Below are positions 52,280 through 60,062 of a stretch of 64,000 bases of DNA, one piece after another. Position 1 is the stretch's first letter. Every line of letters begins with the position of its first letter. The stretch is taken from the NCBI RefSeq assembly GCF_018885265.1, contig NZ_CP076538.1, positions 4,066,001-4,130,000 on the forward strand. Direction: 5' to 3'. The position numbers and the translations under genes are program-made. The DNA comes from Amycolatopsis aidingensis (GTDB lineage: Bacteria; Actinomycetota; Actinomycetes; Mycobacteriales; Pseudonocardiaceae). The notes beneath the pieces were generated by a model that searched no databases, was not told the origin of the DNA, and was given only the letters and a program-made list of their open reading frames with translations.

Positions 52280-53680
52280 TCAACCGGACGCGGTGCCGCT
52301 GACCGCGTACCGGGGACGAACCCGGGTTACCCCCTTGGCGCGCGACGGGATCCGATCGGTGATCGACCGCAGGATCTCGCCGGCACGCACGGCGTTGTTG
52401 GACAACAACGACGATGTGATGCCGTGGCTGTGCTCGGTTCCCCCGCCCTGCAGGTAGACCCCGGGCCGCACCCCGGGCGCGGTGTGCACCCGGTAGTCCC
52501 GGTCCACCAGCGCCCTGCCCCGGTCGTCCCGCAGGCAGTACCGCCCGAGCTCGCCCAGTTCCGTCAGCGGGTCGTCGGGCCGGTACCCGGTCGCGTACAC
52601 CACGACATCGGCGTCCAGCTCGGTACGCTCCCCCGTGGTGAGCGATTCGACGGTGGCGCGCACCCCGCTCGCCGTTTCGGTGACCTGCACCGGGTGGCTG
52701 ACGTTGAACAGCCGCAACCGTTGCGTGCCCAGCACCTTCTCCTGGTACATCCGCCGGTACAGGTCATCGATCAGGTCCAGATCCACCACCGAGTAGTTGG
52801 TGTTGCCGTGGTAGTCCAGCAGCCGTTGCTTGACCTCCTCGGGTGCCGCGTAGAAGGCGTCCACGGCGTCCGGGTCGAAGATCCGGTTGGCGAACGGGCT
52901 GTCGTCGGAAGGACTGTAGCCGTAGCGGGTGAACACCGAGCACACCTCGGCCCCGGCGAACCTGCCGTGCAGGAAGGCGGTGACCTCGGCGGCGCTCTGG
53001 CCCGCGCCGACGACCACGAACCGAACCGGCTCGCGCTCCCCGAGATGGTCCACCCGGTGCAGGAGCTCGCTGTTGTGCCAGATCCGCTCACCGCGGGTGA
53101 CCCCCTCCGGCAGGTTCGGCCGCAGGCCGGTGGCTACCACCAGGTTGCGTGCCCGCCAGAACGCCGTCTCACGCATCCCGACGCCGGTGCGCGACTCCAC
53201 GTCGAAGTAGACGATCTCGTCTCCGCCGTTCGCGCCGTCCCCGATGTCGCGCCCGTACACCGGCCGGACCGCCACCACCTCATGGCCGTAGGCGACCTCG
53301 TCGTCCAGCCGGGCCGCGGCCCACTGGAAGTAGTCGTGGAACTCCGCCCGCAGCGGGAACAGGGTCTTGTGGTTGACGAAGTCCACCAGCCTGCCCTTGC
53401 TCTGCAGGTAACACAGGAAGCTGAACTCGCTGGCAGGGTTGCGCAGGGTCACCAGATCCTTCAGGAAGGACACCTGCATGGTGGCGTCGTCGATCAGCAT
53501 GCCGCGGTGCCAGCCGAACTCCGGCTGGCGCTCGAGGAAGTGCGCGGTGACGGCCTCGGCATCGGCGGCGTGCGCGTTGTGCTCGGTCACCGCGATCGCC
53601 AGCGCGAGGTTGGACGGCCCGAACCCCACCCCGAGAAGGTCGTAAACCGGTGTCTCGTCGCTCAGAAGTGCCTGTGACAT
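52280..53680 (-). CDS. L-ornithine N5-monooxygenase (siderophore biosynthesis)
   Basis: A 466-residue flavin N-hydroxylase of the SidA/PvdA/CchB family. FAD motif GVGFGPSNLALA (17-28), NADPH motif VVGAGQSAAEV (about 215-225), substrate-site region QVSFLKDLVTLRNP, and the late ATGYRPDDP motif are all present. It converts ornithine to N5-hydroxyornithine, the hydroxamate precursor. It is the first gene of the operon that continues into the binding protein and NRPS, with an iron box 45-63 bp upstream. The ornithine (not lysine) preference is inferred from the NRPS hydroxyornithine code. Confidence 0.93.
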   Translation of the reverse strand: MSQALLSDETPVYDLLGVGFGPSNLALAIAVTEHNAHAADAEAVTAHFLERQPEFGWHRGMLIDDATMQVSFLKDLVTLRNPASEFSFLCYLQSKGRLVDFVNHKTLFPLRAEFHDYFQWAAARLDDEVAYGHEVVAVRPVYGRDIGDGANGGDEIVYFDVESRTGVGMRETAFWRARNLVVATGLRPNLPEGVTRGERIWHNSELLHRVDHLGEREPVRFVVVGAGQSAAEVTAFLHGRFAGAEVCSVFTRYGYSPSDDSPFANRIFDPDAVDAFYAAPEEVKQRLLDYHGNTNYSVVDLDLIDDLYRRMYQEKVLGTQRLRLFNVSHPVQVTETASGVRATVESLTTGERTELDADVVVYATGYRPDDPLTELGELGRYCLRDDRGRALVDRDYRVHTAPGVRPGVYLQGGGTEHSHGITSSLLSNNAVRAGEILRSITDRIPSRAKGVTRVRPRYAVSGTASG

Positions 53681-53724
53681 AGCCGTCCCATCACGCGCGT
53701 CCAGTGAACCGAGGAAACCCTAAC

Positions 53725-53743
53725 CTAAGTTAGCCGAACCTCA
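53725..53743. promoter_or_regulatory. Iron box of the hydroxylase-lipoprotein-NRPS operon
   Basis: CTAAGTTAGCCGAACCTCA; its complement TGAGGTTCGGCTAACTTAG matches 15 of 19 consensus positions. It is 45 bp upstream of the hydroxylase ATG (minus strand) and would place an ~18-kb operon under iron control. Confidence 0.78.
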
Positions 53744-53791
53744 GTTGCTACATTCGGGGTGACGTTCGTCCCCTTGGTCGACGTTGCGAAA

Positions 53792-53810
53792 TTAGGTCAG
53801 GCTTGCTTAA
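53792..53810. promoter_or_regulatory. Iron box of the formyltransferase gene
   Basis: TTAGGTCAGGCTTGCTTAA matches 15 of 19 positions of the iron-box consensus and lies 37 bp upstream of the formyltransferase GTG (plus strand). The two boxes are 49 bp apart, one for each divergent promoter. Confidence 0.75.
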
Positions 53811-53846
53811 CTACCCCCGTTTGGCGCCGTTACGCGAGGAGGACCC

Positions 53847-54809
53847 GTGCGCATCGTCATGTTCGGTTACCAGACCTGGGGGTATCGAACCTTGCGGGCG
53901 CTGCTGGACTCCGAGCACGAGGTGGTCCTTGTGGTCACGCACCCCCAGTCGGACCACGCCTACGAGCGGATCTGGTCCGACTCGGTCGCCGAGCTCGCCA
54001 CCGAGAACGGCGTCGAGGTGCTGCTGCGCAACCGCCCTGGGGACGAGGAGATGATGTCCCGGCTCAAGGAGGCCGATCCGGACCTCATCGTCGCGAACAA
54101 CTGGCGCACCTGGATTCCGCCGGAGATCTTCAACCTTCCCCACCGGGGCACGCTGAACGTGCACGACTCGCTGCTGCCGGCCTATGCCGGGTTCTCCCCG
54201 CTGATCTGGGCGCTGATCAACGGGGAGGAAGAGGTCGGCGTGACCGCGCACATGATGAACGAGGAACTGGACGCGGGCGCGATCGTGCTGCAGCGTGCGG
54301 TCCCGGTCGGACCGCGGGACACCACCACCGACCTGTTCCACAAGACCGTCGACCTGCTCCCTTCCCTGGTCACCGAGGCGGTGCAGCTGATCGCCTCCGG
54401 CCGCACCGACTGGGTTCCGCAGGACCGTTCCCGGGCCAGCTTCTTCCACAAGCGGGCGCTCGAGGACAGCCGGATCGACTGGACCTGGCCCGCCGCCGAC
54501 ATCGACCGGCTCGTCCGCGCGCAGTCCGACCCCTACCCCAACGCGTTCACCTACCACCGGGGCGAGCGGCTGCGGATCGTGCGCGCCTCGGTGTCGGCCG
54601 GCCGCTACGGCGGCACCCCCGGCCGTATCTTCATCCAGGAGGGCGAGGGCGTGGTGATCGTGGCGGGCGCCGACGCGCGGTTCGGCCGCAACCACGGGCT
54701 GCTGGTCGAGCGGGTGCGCACCGAGGACGGCACGGAGCACGCCGCCACCGAGTACTTCCGTACGATGGGTGGCTATCTCACCAACCACCCCACACCTCCG
54801 GCCGCTTGA
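53847..54809 (+). CDS. N5-hydroxyornithine formyltransferase (CchA/RmoF-like)
   Basis: A 320-residue formyltransferase of the methionyl-tRNA formyltransferase fold. Catalytic Asn-His-Asp: Asn in VANNWRTWIPP, His in LNVHDSLLPAYAGFSP, Asp in EELDAGAIVLQ. A C-terminal OB-like domain (FTYHRGERLRIVRASV) follows. As in coelichelin and rhodochelin clusters it should transfer a formyl group from 10-formyl-THF to the hydroxylamine of N5-hydroxyornithine, making the bidentate hydroxamate. GAGGAGGA precedes the GTG; an iron box controls it. It is divergent from the hydroxylase that supplies its substrate. Confidence 0.9.
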   Translation: MRIVMFGYQTWGYRTLRALLDSEHEVVLVVTHPQSDHAYERIWSDSVAELATENGVEVLLRNRPGDEEMMSRLKEADPDLIVANNWRTWIPPEIFNLPHRGTLNVHDSLLPAYAGFSPLIWALINGEEEVGVTAHMMNEELDAGAIVLQRAVPVGPRDTTTDLFHKTVDLLPSLVTEAVQLIASGRTDWVPQDRSRASFFHKRALEDSRIDWTWPAADIDRLVRAQSDPYPNAFTYHRGERLRIVRASVSAGRYGGTPGRIFIQEGEGVVIVAGADARFGRNHGLLVERVRTEDGTEHAATEYFRTMGGYLTNHPTPPAA

Positions 54810-54869
54810 CAGTACCCCGGTAAGTCCACAACGGACTCTCGACCGCCCGCGACCGGGTAATTTGGCGGT

Positions 54870-55955
54870 ATGGCGGATGACGCACTGACGCTCGGCGTCG
54901 AGGAGGAGTTCCTGCTCGTGGACGCCGAGGGCCGGCTTTCCGACCTCGGCCCGGACATCGTGGGGTCCGAGTCGTGGCCGGAGAGCGGGCTGCAGCGCGA
55001 GCTGGTCCGCTGCCAGGTGGAGACGGCGACCCCGGTCTGCGCCAGCATCGAGGAACTGCTCGCGCAGGTGCGCAAGCTGCGCAGGCAGCTGACCGACCGG
55101 GCGGTGGCACGCGAGGTGCGGCTGATGCCCAGCGGTACCCCCGTGCTGCCCGAGCCCGGTGCGCCCCCGATCACGCCGAACCGGCGCTACCACCGGATCG
55201 CGCGGCAGTTCGGCGCGATCACCGACACCGCCGGCACCTGCAGCTGCCATGTGCACGTCGGCATCCCGGACCGCGCCGCGGGAATCGCGGTCAGCAACCG
55301 GATGCGCGGCTGGCTGCCGGTGCTGCTGGCGCTCACGGCGAACTCACCGTTCGACGGTGGGCGGGACACCGGCTACTGCAGCTGGCGGCATGTGCGCTGG
55401 GCCCGCTGGCCCTCCGCAGGCCCGCCGCCGGTGTTCTCCTCCGTCGACCACTACGACGCCGTGGTGCACACGCTGCTGCATGCGGGCGCCGTGCTGGACC
55501 GCGGCATGGTGTACTGGGACATCCGGCTCTCCGACAAGCAGCCCACCCTGGAGGTGCGGGTCGCCGACGTCCCCGGCACTGCCGACGAGGCGGCACTGCT
55601 GGCCGCCATGGTGCGCGGCCTGGTGACCACCGCGTTGCAGGACGGGGCCGGGCCGCCGCGGCCCGGCCCCGAAGTACTGCGCGCCGCGCTCTGGCGAGCC
55701 GCGCGGGACGGGCTGGACGGCCTGGGTTTCGACCCGCGCACCGCGAGCCTGCGGCCGATGCGCGAGCAACTGGCCCGGCTCACCGCCTACATCCGCCCCG
55801 CGCTGCGGGATGCCGGTGACCTGGAGTTCGTCACCGAACGGCTGGCCCGGCTGACCACCGCCGGTGGCGGCGCCCGCAGGCAACGCGCCGCCTATGCCGA
55901 GCGCAGGATGCTGCGCGACGTGGTGGACATGCTGGCCCGCCAGGCCAACCACTGA
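54870..55955 (+). CDS. YbdK-type carboxylate-amine ligase (glutamate-cysteine ligase 2 family)
   Basis: A 361-residue GCS2-family enzyme: LTLGVEEEFLLVDAEGRL at the start, ELVRCQVETATPVCASIEEL, TCSCHVHVGIPDRAAGI and TLEVRVADVPGTADEAALLAA. Members ligate a carboxylate (usually glutamate gamma-carboxyl) to an amine with ATP; the in vivo role of YbdK proteins is poorly known. The ATG at 54870 starts 60 bp after the formyltransferase. It has no iron box of its own and may be read through from the formyltransferase promoter. Confidence 0.87.
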   Translation: MADDALTLGVEEEFLLVDAEGRLSDLGPDIVGSESWPESGLQRELVRCQVETATPVCASIEELLAQVRKLRRQLTDRAVAREVRLMPSGTPVLPEPGAPPITPNRRYHRIARQFGAITDTAGTCSCHVHVGIPDRAAGIAVSNRMRGWLPVLLALTANSPFDGGRDTGYCSWRHVRWARWPSAGPPPVFSSVDHYDAVVHTLLHAGAVLDRGMVYWDIRLSDKQPTLEVRVADVPGTADEAALLAAMVRGLVTTALQDGAGPPRPGPEVLRAALWRAARDGLDGLGFDPRTASLRPMREQLARLTAYIRPALRDAGDLEFVTERLARLTTAGGGARRQRAAYAERRMLRDVVDMLARQANH

Positions 55956-55956
55956 A

Positions 55957-56040
55957 GTGCCTGAACGTGGCGTTCACGACGTCTGACGTCCCAATAGTGC
56001 CGTTCGCAAAACCTGACGTCCCGATAGCCACGTTCAGGGC
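55957..56040. repeat. Intergenic repeat block, GTTC/ACGTC type
   Basis: Related units CTGAACGTGGCGTTCACGAC, GTCTGACGTCCCAATAGTGC, CGTTCGCAAAACCTGACGTC and CGATAGCCACGTTCAGGGCA fill the gap between convergent genes. CTGACGTCCC(A/G)ATAG occurs twice, 29 bp apart (15982- and 16011-type phasing within the block, at 55983 and 56012). The ends CTGAACGTGGC / GCCACGTTCAG are inverted repeats, so the whole block could fold into a hairpin. Similar CGTTCAGGGC-type elements recur in Pseudonocardiales intergenic DNA. Confidence 0.75.
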
Positions 56041-56061
56041 ACCTGGGGCCCGGGGTACCGG

Positions 56062-56703
56062 TCAGCAGGTGTTCAGCATGGACTGCAGGGCGGACTTCTC
56101 CGCGGCCTGCACGCTCAGCCCCCAGTGGTACTTCGAGCGGATCCACATCTTGCTGTAGGTGCAGTGGTAGGACGAGATCGGCTTCCACTGTGTGGGGTCG
56201 TCATCGCCCTTGCTGCGGTTGGAACTCGCGCTGGAAGCGCGCAGCTGCGGGTAGGAAAGGTCGTTGGCGAAGTTCTCCCGCTTGCTCGCGCTCCAGTACC
56301 GGGCGCCGGAGCGCCACGCCTCGGCCAGCGGCACCACGTGGTCGATGTCCACGTCCGCTGCCGAGTACACGGTCACCCCGTCGTAGGGGCTGTACCACCG
56401 GCCGGAGTCCGGGTAGCAGTCCGCGCCCACCCGGACGTCGATGCCGTCGCGCTTGAGCACCTCCTCGCGCACGTTGCAGTTGCCGGACACGGCGTTCCAG
56501 TGTGGGAACGCCTCCCGCGAGTAGCCGCTCATCGAACCCTCGCCGGCCACCGTGAGGGCGTTCAGCTCGGCCTGGGCGGTGGACTTGTGCGGGATGTTCG
56601 GCGCGGTGGCCGAGGCGGGCGGAGCGAGCAACGCGCCCGCGGTCAGCGCCGCCGCGGCGGTCGCCAGCGCGGTGAACCATCGGCGCCGGGGTGGGTGCAT
56701 CAT
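56062..56703 (-). CDS. Secreted HNH nuclease-like protein (DUF1524 type)
   Basis: A 213-residue exported protein: signal peptide to ASATA (about residue 34), then an HNH/His-Me-finger-type core. The key segment is DIDHVVPLAEAWRSGARYW (catalytic His in DHVVP), followed by LRASSASSNRSKGDDDPTQW and the C-terminal YHCTYSKMWIRSKYHWGL. This pattern is shared by secreted actinobacterial DUF1524/HNH endonucleases that degrade extracellular DNA. AGGAGA before the first of two adjacent ATG codons supports 56703. Cys pairs (GNCN, ADCY, YHCT, NTC) may form disulfides outside the cell. Confidence 0.85.
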   Translation of the reverse strand: MMHPPRRRWFTALATAAAALTAGALLAPPASATAPNIPHKSTAQAELNALTVAGEGSMSGYSREAFPHWNAVSGNCNVREEVLKRDGIDVRVGADCYPDSGRWYSPYDGVTVYSAADVDIDHVVPLAEAWRSGARYWSASKRENFANDLSYPQLRASSASSNRSKGDDDPTQWKPISSYHCTYSKMWIRSKYHWGLSVQAAEKSALQSMLNTC

Positions 56704-56821
56704 CGGTTCTCCTGGGGATCGGGAACAGACCGGACAACGCAGCGACCGTCCCGCATCCGGGTTTCCGGCCGGTACCGCCTGCGAGGCGATCGGCCGAACT
56801 CTGTGCCAGGGGCCGGTGCAC

Positions 56822-56854
56822 CAACCCCTGTTGTCATCTTGACAACAGGGGTTG
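56822..56854. promoter_or_regulatory. Perfect 15-bp inverted repeat in a divergent promoter region
   Basis: CAACCCCTGTTGTCA - TCT - TGACAACAGGGGTTG is a perfect dyad located between the divergent nuclease (start 56703) and acyl-CoA ligase (start 56907) genes. It holds a TTGACA-like -35 element on the plus strand and TTGTCA on the minus strand. Lying at promoters rather than gene ends, it looks more like an operator than a terminator. Confidence 0.7.
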
Positions 56855-56906
56855 CGAGCCGGACCCTTGGCCTGCGTCACGCGACATCCGCGGCAAGGGA
56901 GCCCCG

Positions 56907-58682
56907 ATGACCAACCGCACCGCCCTTCCGGAGACCTTCTGCGCGGCCTTCCAGGACACCACGGCCCGGTGGCCGGAGGAGGTCGCACTGCGCACCCCCG
57001 ACGGCGAAACCAGCATCACCTGGCGGGAGTACGCGGAGCGCGTGGCCGATATCGCCGCGGGGCTGGCGGGTCTCGACGTGCGGCACGGCGACACGGTCGC
57101 ACTGATGCTCACCAACCGCCCGGAGTTCCACCTCGCCGACGTCGGCGCGCTGCACGCGGGCGCCACCCCGTTCTCGCTCTACAACACGCTGGCCGCGGAG
57201 CAGGTCAACTACGTGCTGCGCGACTCCGGCGCGCGGGTGGTGATCTGCGAGCAGCAGTTCGCGCCGAAGGTACTTGCCGCCGTCCAGGACACCGCAGTGG
57301 AACACGTGCTGTGCGTGGACGGCAGCCCGGAGGGCACCCGGCCGCTGGCGGAACTGGAACCCGATCCGGGTTTCGACGACGAGGCGGCCCGGCTGGCCGT
57401 GCGCCCGGAGGACACACTCACCGTCATCTACACCTCGGGCACCACCGGCCCGCCCAAGGGAGTGGAACTCACCCACGCGAACATGCTGGCCTCGGTCGCC
57501 GCCACGCTGGCGGTGCTGCCGGCAGGCCAGTCCGACCGGATCGTGTCCTACCTGCCGGACGCCCATGTGGCCAACCGCTGGGGCGCGCACTACACCAGCC
57601 TGTGCACCGGTATGCAGATCACCACGGTCGCCGACCCGAAGACCATGATCGCCGCGCTGCCGAAGGTGCGGCCGACCTTCTTCGGCGCGGTGCCGCAGGT
57701 GTGGTACCGGCTCAAGGCGGCCATCGAGGCCACGCTCGCCGCCGAGAACAGTCCGGCGAAACGCAGGCTGGCGGGCTGGGCCATCGAGGTGGGCATCCGG
57801 CACGCCAGGGCGAGCGCGGCTGGCGGGGTGCCCGCCGCGCTGCGCCTGCGGCACCGGATCGCGGACGCGCTGGTGCTGTCGAAGGTGCGCACGAAGCTGG
57901 GCCTGGACCGGGTGCGGATCGCCGCCTCGGGTGCGGCACCGATCGCCCCGGAGGCGCTGGAGTTCGTGCTCGCGCTGGGCATCCCGGTATGTGAGCTGTG
58001 GGGCATGTCGGAGACCTCCGGCGCGGCCACGATGAACCGGCCGGACGCGATCCGGATCGGCACGGTCGGCCAGCCCGTGGACGGGATGCGGGTCCGGCTC
58101 GCCGCGGACGGTGAACTGCTGGTGCGCGGGCCGCTGGTGATGAAGGGCTACCGCAACGACCCGGAACGCACCGCGCGGACCATCGACCCCGACGGCTGGC
58201 TGCACACCGGCGATATCGCGGAGATCGACGGACAGGGCTACGTGCGTATCATCGACCGCAAGAAGGAGCTCATCATCAACGCGGCCGGTAAGAACATGTC
58301 GCCTGCCAACATCGAGAACACGGTCAAGGTGGCCTGCCCCCTGGTCGGGGTCGCCGCCGCGATCGGGGACAACCGGCCCTACGTGGTCGCGCTGATCGTG
58401 CTCGACGCCGAAGCCGGGGCGGCGTACGCGGCCGAGCACGGCCTGCCGGACTCATCCCCCGCCACGCTCGCCGCCGATCCCGGGGTGTACGCAGCCGTCG
58501 AAGCCGGGATCAAGGCGGCCAACGACAAGCTGGCCAGGGTGGAACAGATCAAGAAGTTCGCCATCGTGCCCGCGCTGTGGGAGCCCGGCGGCGAGGAGCT
58601 CACCCCGACGATGAAGCTCAAGCGCAAGCCGATCGCCGAGAAGTACGGCGCGCTGATCGAGGAACTGTACGCGACGTCCTGA
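56907..58682 (+). CDS. Long-chain fatty acyl-CoA synthetase (FadD15/AMP-binding type)
   Basis: A 591-residue ANL-superfamily ligase. The P-loop is VIYTSGTTGPPKGVELTH (about 173-190), followed by WGMSETSG (A5), DGWLHTGDIAEIDGQGYVRIIDRKKELI (A7/A8) and LTPTMKLKRKPI with the catalytic Lys (A10). It activates fatty acids to acyl-CoA via an acyl-AMP in the cytoplasm. AAGGGAG precedes the ATG. It is monocistronic, with a perfect inverted repeat 53 bp upstream of the start that may bind a regulator. Confidence 0.9.
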   Translation: MTNRTALPETFCAAFQDTTARWPEEVALRTPDGETSITWREYAERVADIAAGLAGLDVRHGDTVALMLTNRPEFHLADVGALHAGATPFSLYNTLAAEQVNYVLRDSGARVVICEQQFAPKVLAAVQDTAVEHVLCVDGSPEGTRPLAELEPDPGFDDEAARLAVRPEDTLTVIYTSGTTGPPKGVELTHANMLASVAATLAVLPAGQSDRIVSYLPDAHVANRWGAHYTSLCTGMQITTVADPKTMIAALPKVRPTFFGAVPQVWYRLKAAIEATLAAENSPAKRRLAGWAIEVGIRHARASAAGGVPAALRLRHRIADALVLSKVRTKLGLDRVRIAASGAAPIAPEALEFVLALGIPVCELWGMSETSGAATMNRPDAIRIGTVGQPVDGMRVRLAADGELLVRGPLVMKGYRNDPERTARTIDPDGWLHTGDIAEIDGQGYVRIIDRKKELIINAAGKNMSPANIENTVKVACPLVGVAAAIGDNRPYVVALIVLDAEAGAAYAAEHGLPDSSPATLAADPGVYAAVEAGIKAANDKLARVEQIKKFAIVPALWEPGGEELTPTMKLKRKPIAEKYGALIEELYATS

Positions 58683-58814
58683 CTGTTTTATTCGCCCGAA
58701 CGCCAGAATGTCTTATTCGGCAAGAATAGCCGGTTAATAAACGCCGAATGGTACTGGCCGCGGATGCCGGTAATGGCTAACCTCGCGGGGGAATTCGGAT
58801 CCCCGGGAGTGAGC

Positions 58815-60056
58815 GTGCCAGAGGCCCCTGCCGATACCGCGGCCCCGTCCCCCGCGACGAACGAGCGGGAACCCGGCTCCCGGCTGCCGCGGTGGTGGCG
58901 GCTGGCCCTGCTGCTGGTGGTGGTGCCACTGGCGGTGGCCCTGGGCCTGGTGGCGCTCGGCGCGCTGGTGCCGGAGCTGCCGGTGGCCGGCGCGATCGGC
59001 ACCGGGCTGATCGGTACCTTCCCGCTCTATGCGGTGCTGATCGCCGTCCTGGTCGTCCTGCTCGGCACCGTGCTGTGGTCCACCGGCTCGCGTTACGGCG
59101 GCGGGATCGGCATGACACTGGGCGGTTTCGGCACGGCCGCCGCGCTGATCGTGCTGATCAGCCAGCTGAGTTTCGCCGCGACCCAGGGGGTGTCGATCTC
59201 CTGGTGGCAGTTGCTCACCGTGCCACACCAGCCCGCGGCGCAACCGGACCGGACGGTGCGCTACGCCACCGTCGGCGGGGTCGAGCTGAAGCTGAGCGTG
59301 TGGTTGCCGGGCCGGCCTGCGACGCGGCCCCGGCCAGCCGTGGTCTGGGTGCACGGGGGCGGGTTCGTCGCGGGGCACCGCGACGAACTGCCCGGAGTGG
59401 ACCGCTGGCTGGCCGATCGCGGGTACCCGGTCTTCGACATCGACTACCGGCTGGCGCCGCCGCCGCGCTGGCGGGACGCCTCCCAGGACGTCGCCTGCGC
59501 CCTGGCCTGGGTCGCAAGGCACGCCGCCGAGTACCAGGTCGCGCCCGGCCGGATCGCGCTGGTCGGCGGTTCCGCAGGCGGCAGCCTCTCGCTGAACGTG
59601 GCCTACGGGCTGGCCGACGGTGAGATCACCAGCGGCTGCGGCGGGAGCCCGCCCACCCCCGCGGTGGCGGTCGGGTTCTACCCCGCCGCCGATATCGCAG
59701 GCATCTACCACGACGGCGGGCCGTTCGGTTACCAGCACCGGGTGGGCAACGCCTACCTCGGCGGCTCGCCGGAGCAGTTCCCCGGCCGGTACCGGGCGGC
59801 CTCGGCCACCAGCAGGATCCGGCCGGGGCTGATGCCGACATTGCTGGTGACCGGCGCCGGGGACCACCTGATCGAGCAGGGCAGGGTGACCGGGATCGCC
59901 GACCGGCTGACGGCCGCCGACGTTCCACATCGGACTGTCGTGGTGCCCTACGGGGAGCACGCTTTCGACATCTCCTTCGGTGGCGTCGGCGGCCAGATCA
60001 GCAGGCAGGTCCTCGGCCAGTTCCTCGACCGGCACCTGCCCGCCGGGAACCGGTGA
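58815..60056 (+). CDS. Membrane-anchored alpha/beta hydrolase (lipase/esterase, HSL-like)
   Basis: About 413 residues. Three to four hydrophobic helices (roughly residues 25-135) precede an alpha/beta-hydrolase domain of the hormone-sensitive-lipase type: HGGGFVAGH oxyanion motif, GGSAGGSLSL nucleophile elbow, Asp in VTGAGDHLI, His in YGEHAFD. The active site should face outside if the helices end as predicted. GTG 58815 is chosen because GGGAG precedes it at 5 nt; ATG 58764 and GTG 58809 are alternatives. It is convergent with the secreted lipase, 6 bp apart. Confidence 0.8.
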   Translation: MPEAPADTAAPSPATNEREPGSRLPRWWRLALLLVVVPLAVALGLVALGALVPELPVAGAIGTGLIGTFPLYAVLIAVLVVLLGTVLWSTGSRYGGGIGMTLGGFGTAAALIVLISQLSFAATQGVSISWWQLLTVPHQPAAQPDRTVRYATVGGVELKLSVWLPGRPATRPRPAVVWVHGGGFVAGHRDELPGVDRWLADRGYPVFDIDYRLAPPPRWRDASQDVACALAWVARHAAEYQVAPGRIALVGGSAGGSLSLNVAYGLADGEITSGCGGSPPTPAVAVGFYPAADIAGIYHDGGPFGYQHRVGNAYLGGSPEQFPGRYRAASATSRIRPGLMPTLLVTGAGDHLIEQGRVTGIADRLTAADVPHRTVVVPYGEHAFDISFGGVGGQISRQVLGQFLDRHLPAGNR

Positions 60057-60062
60057 ACATCG

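Noticed and set aside
56822..56854. Simple rho-independent terminator.
   Set aside because: It is at the 5' side of both flanking genes and lacks a T tract on either strand, so an operator-like role is more likely; kept as a regulatory feature instead.
58791..58807. GAATTCGGATCCCCGGG looks like a cloning polylinker (EcoRI/BamHI/SmaI).
   Set aside because: The order differs from common vectors, flanking sequence is typical genomic DNA in a continuous coding frame, and no other vector sequence is present. Chance in GC-rich DNA.
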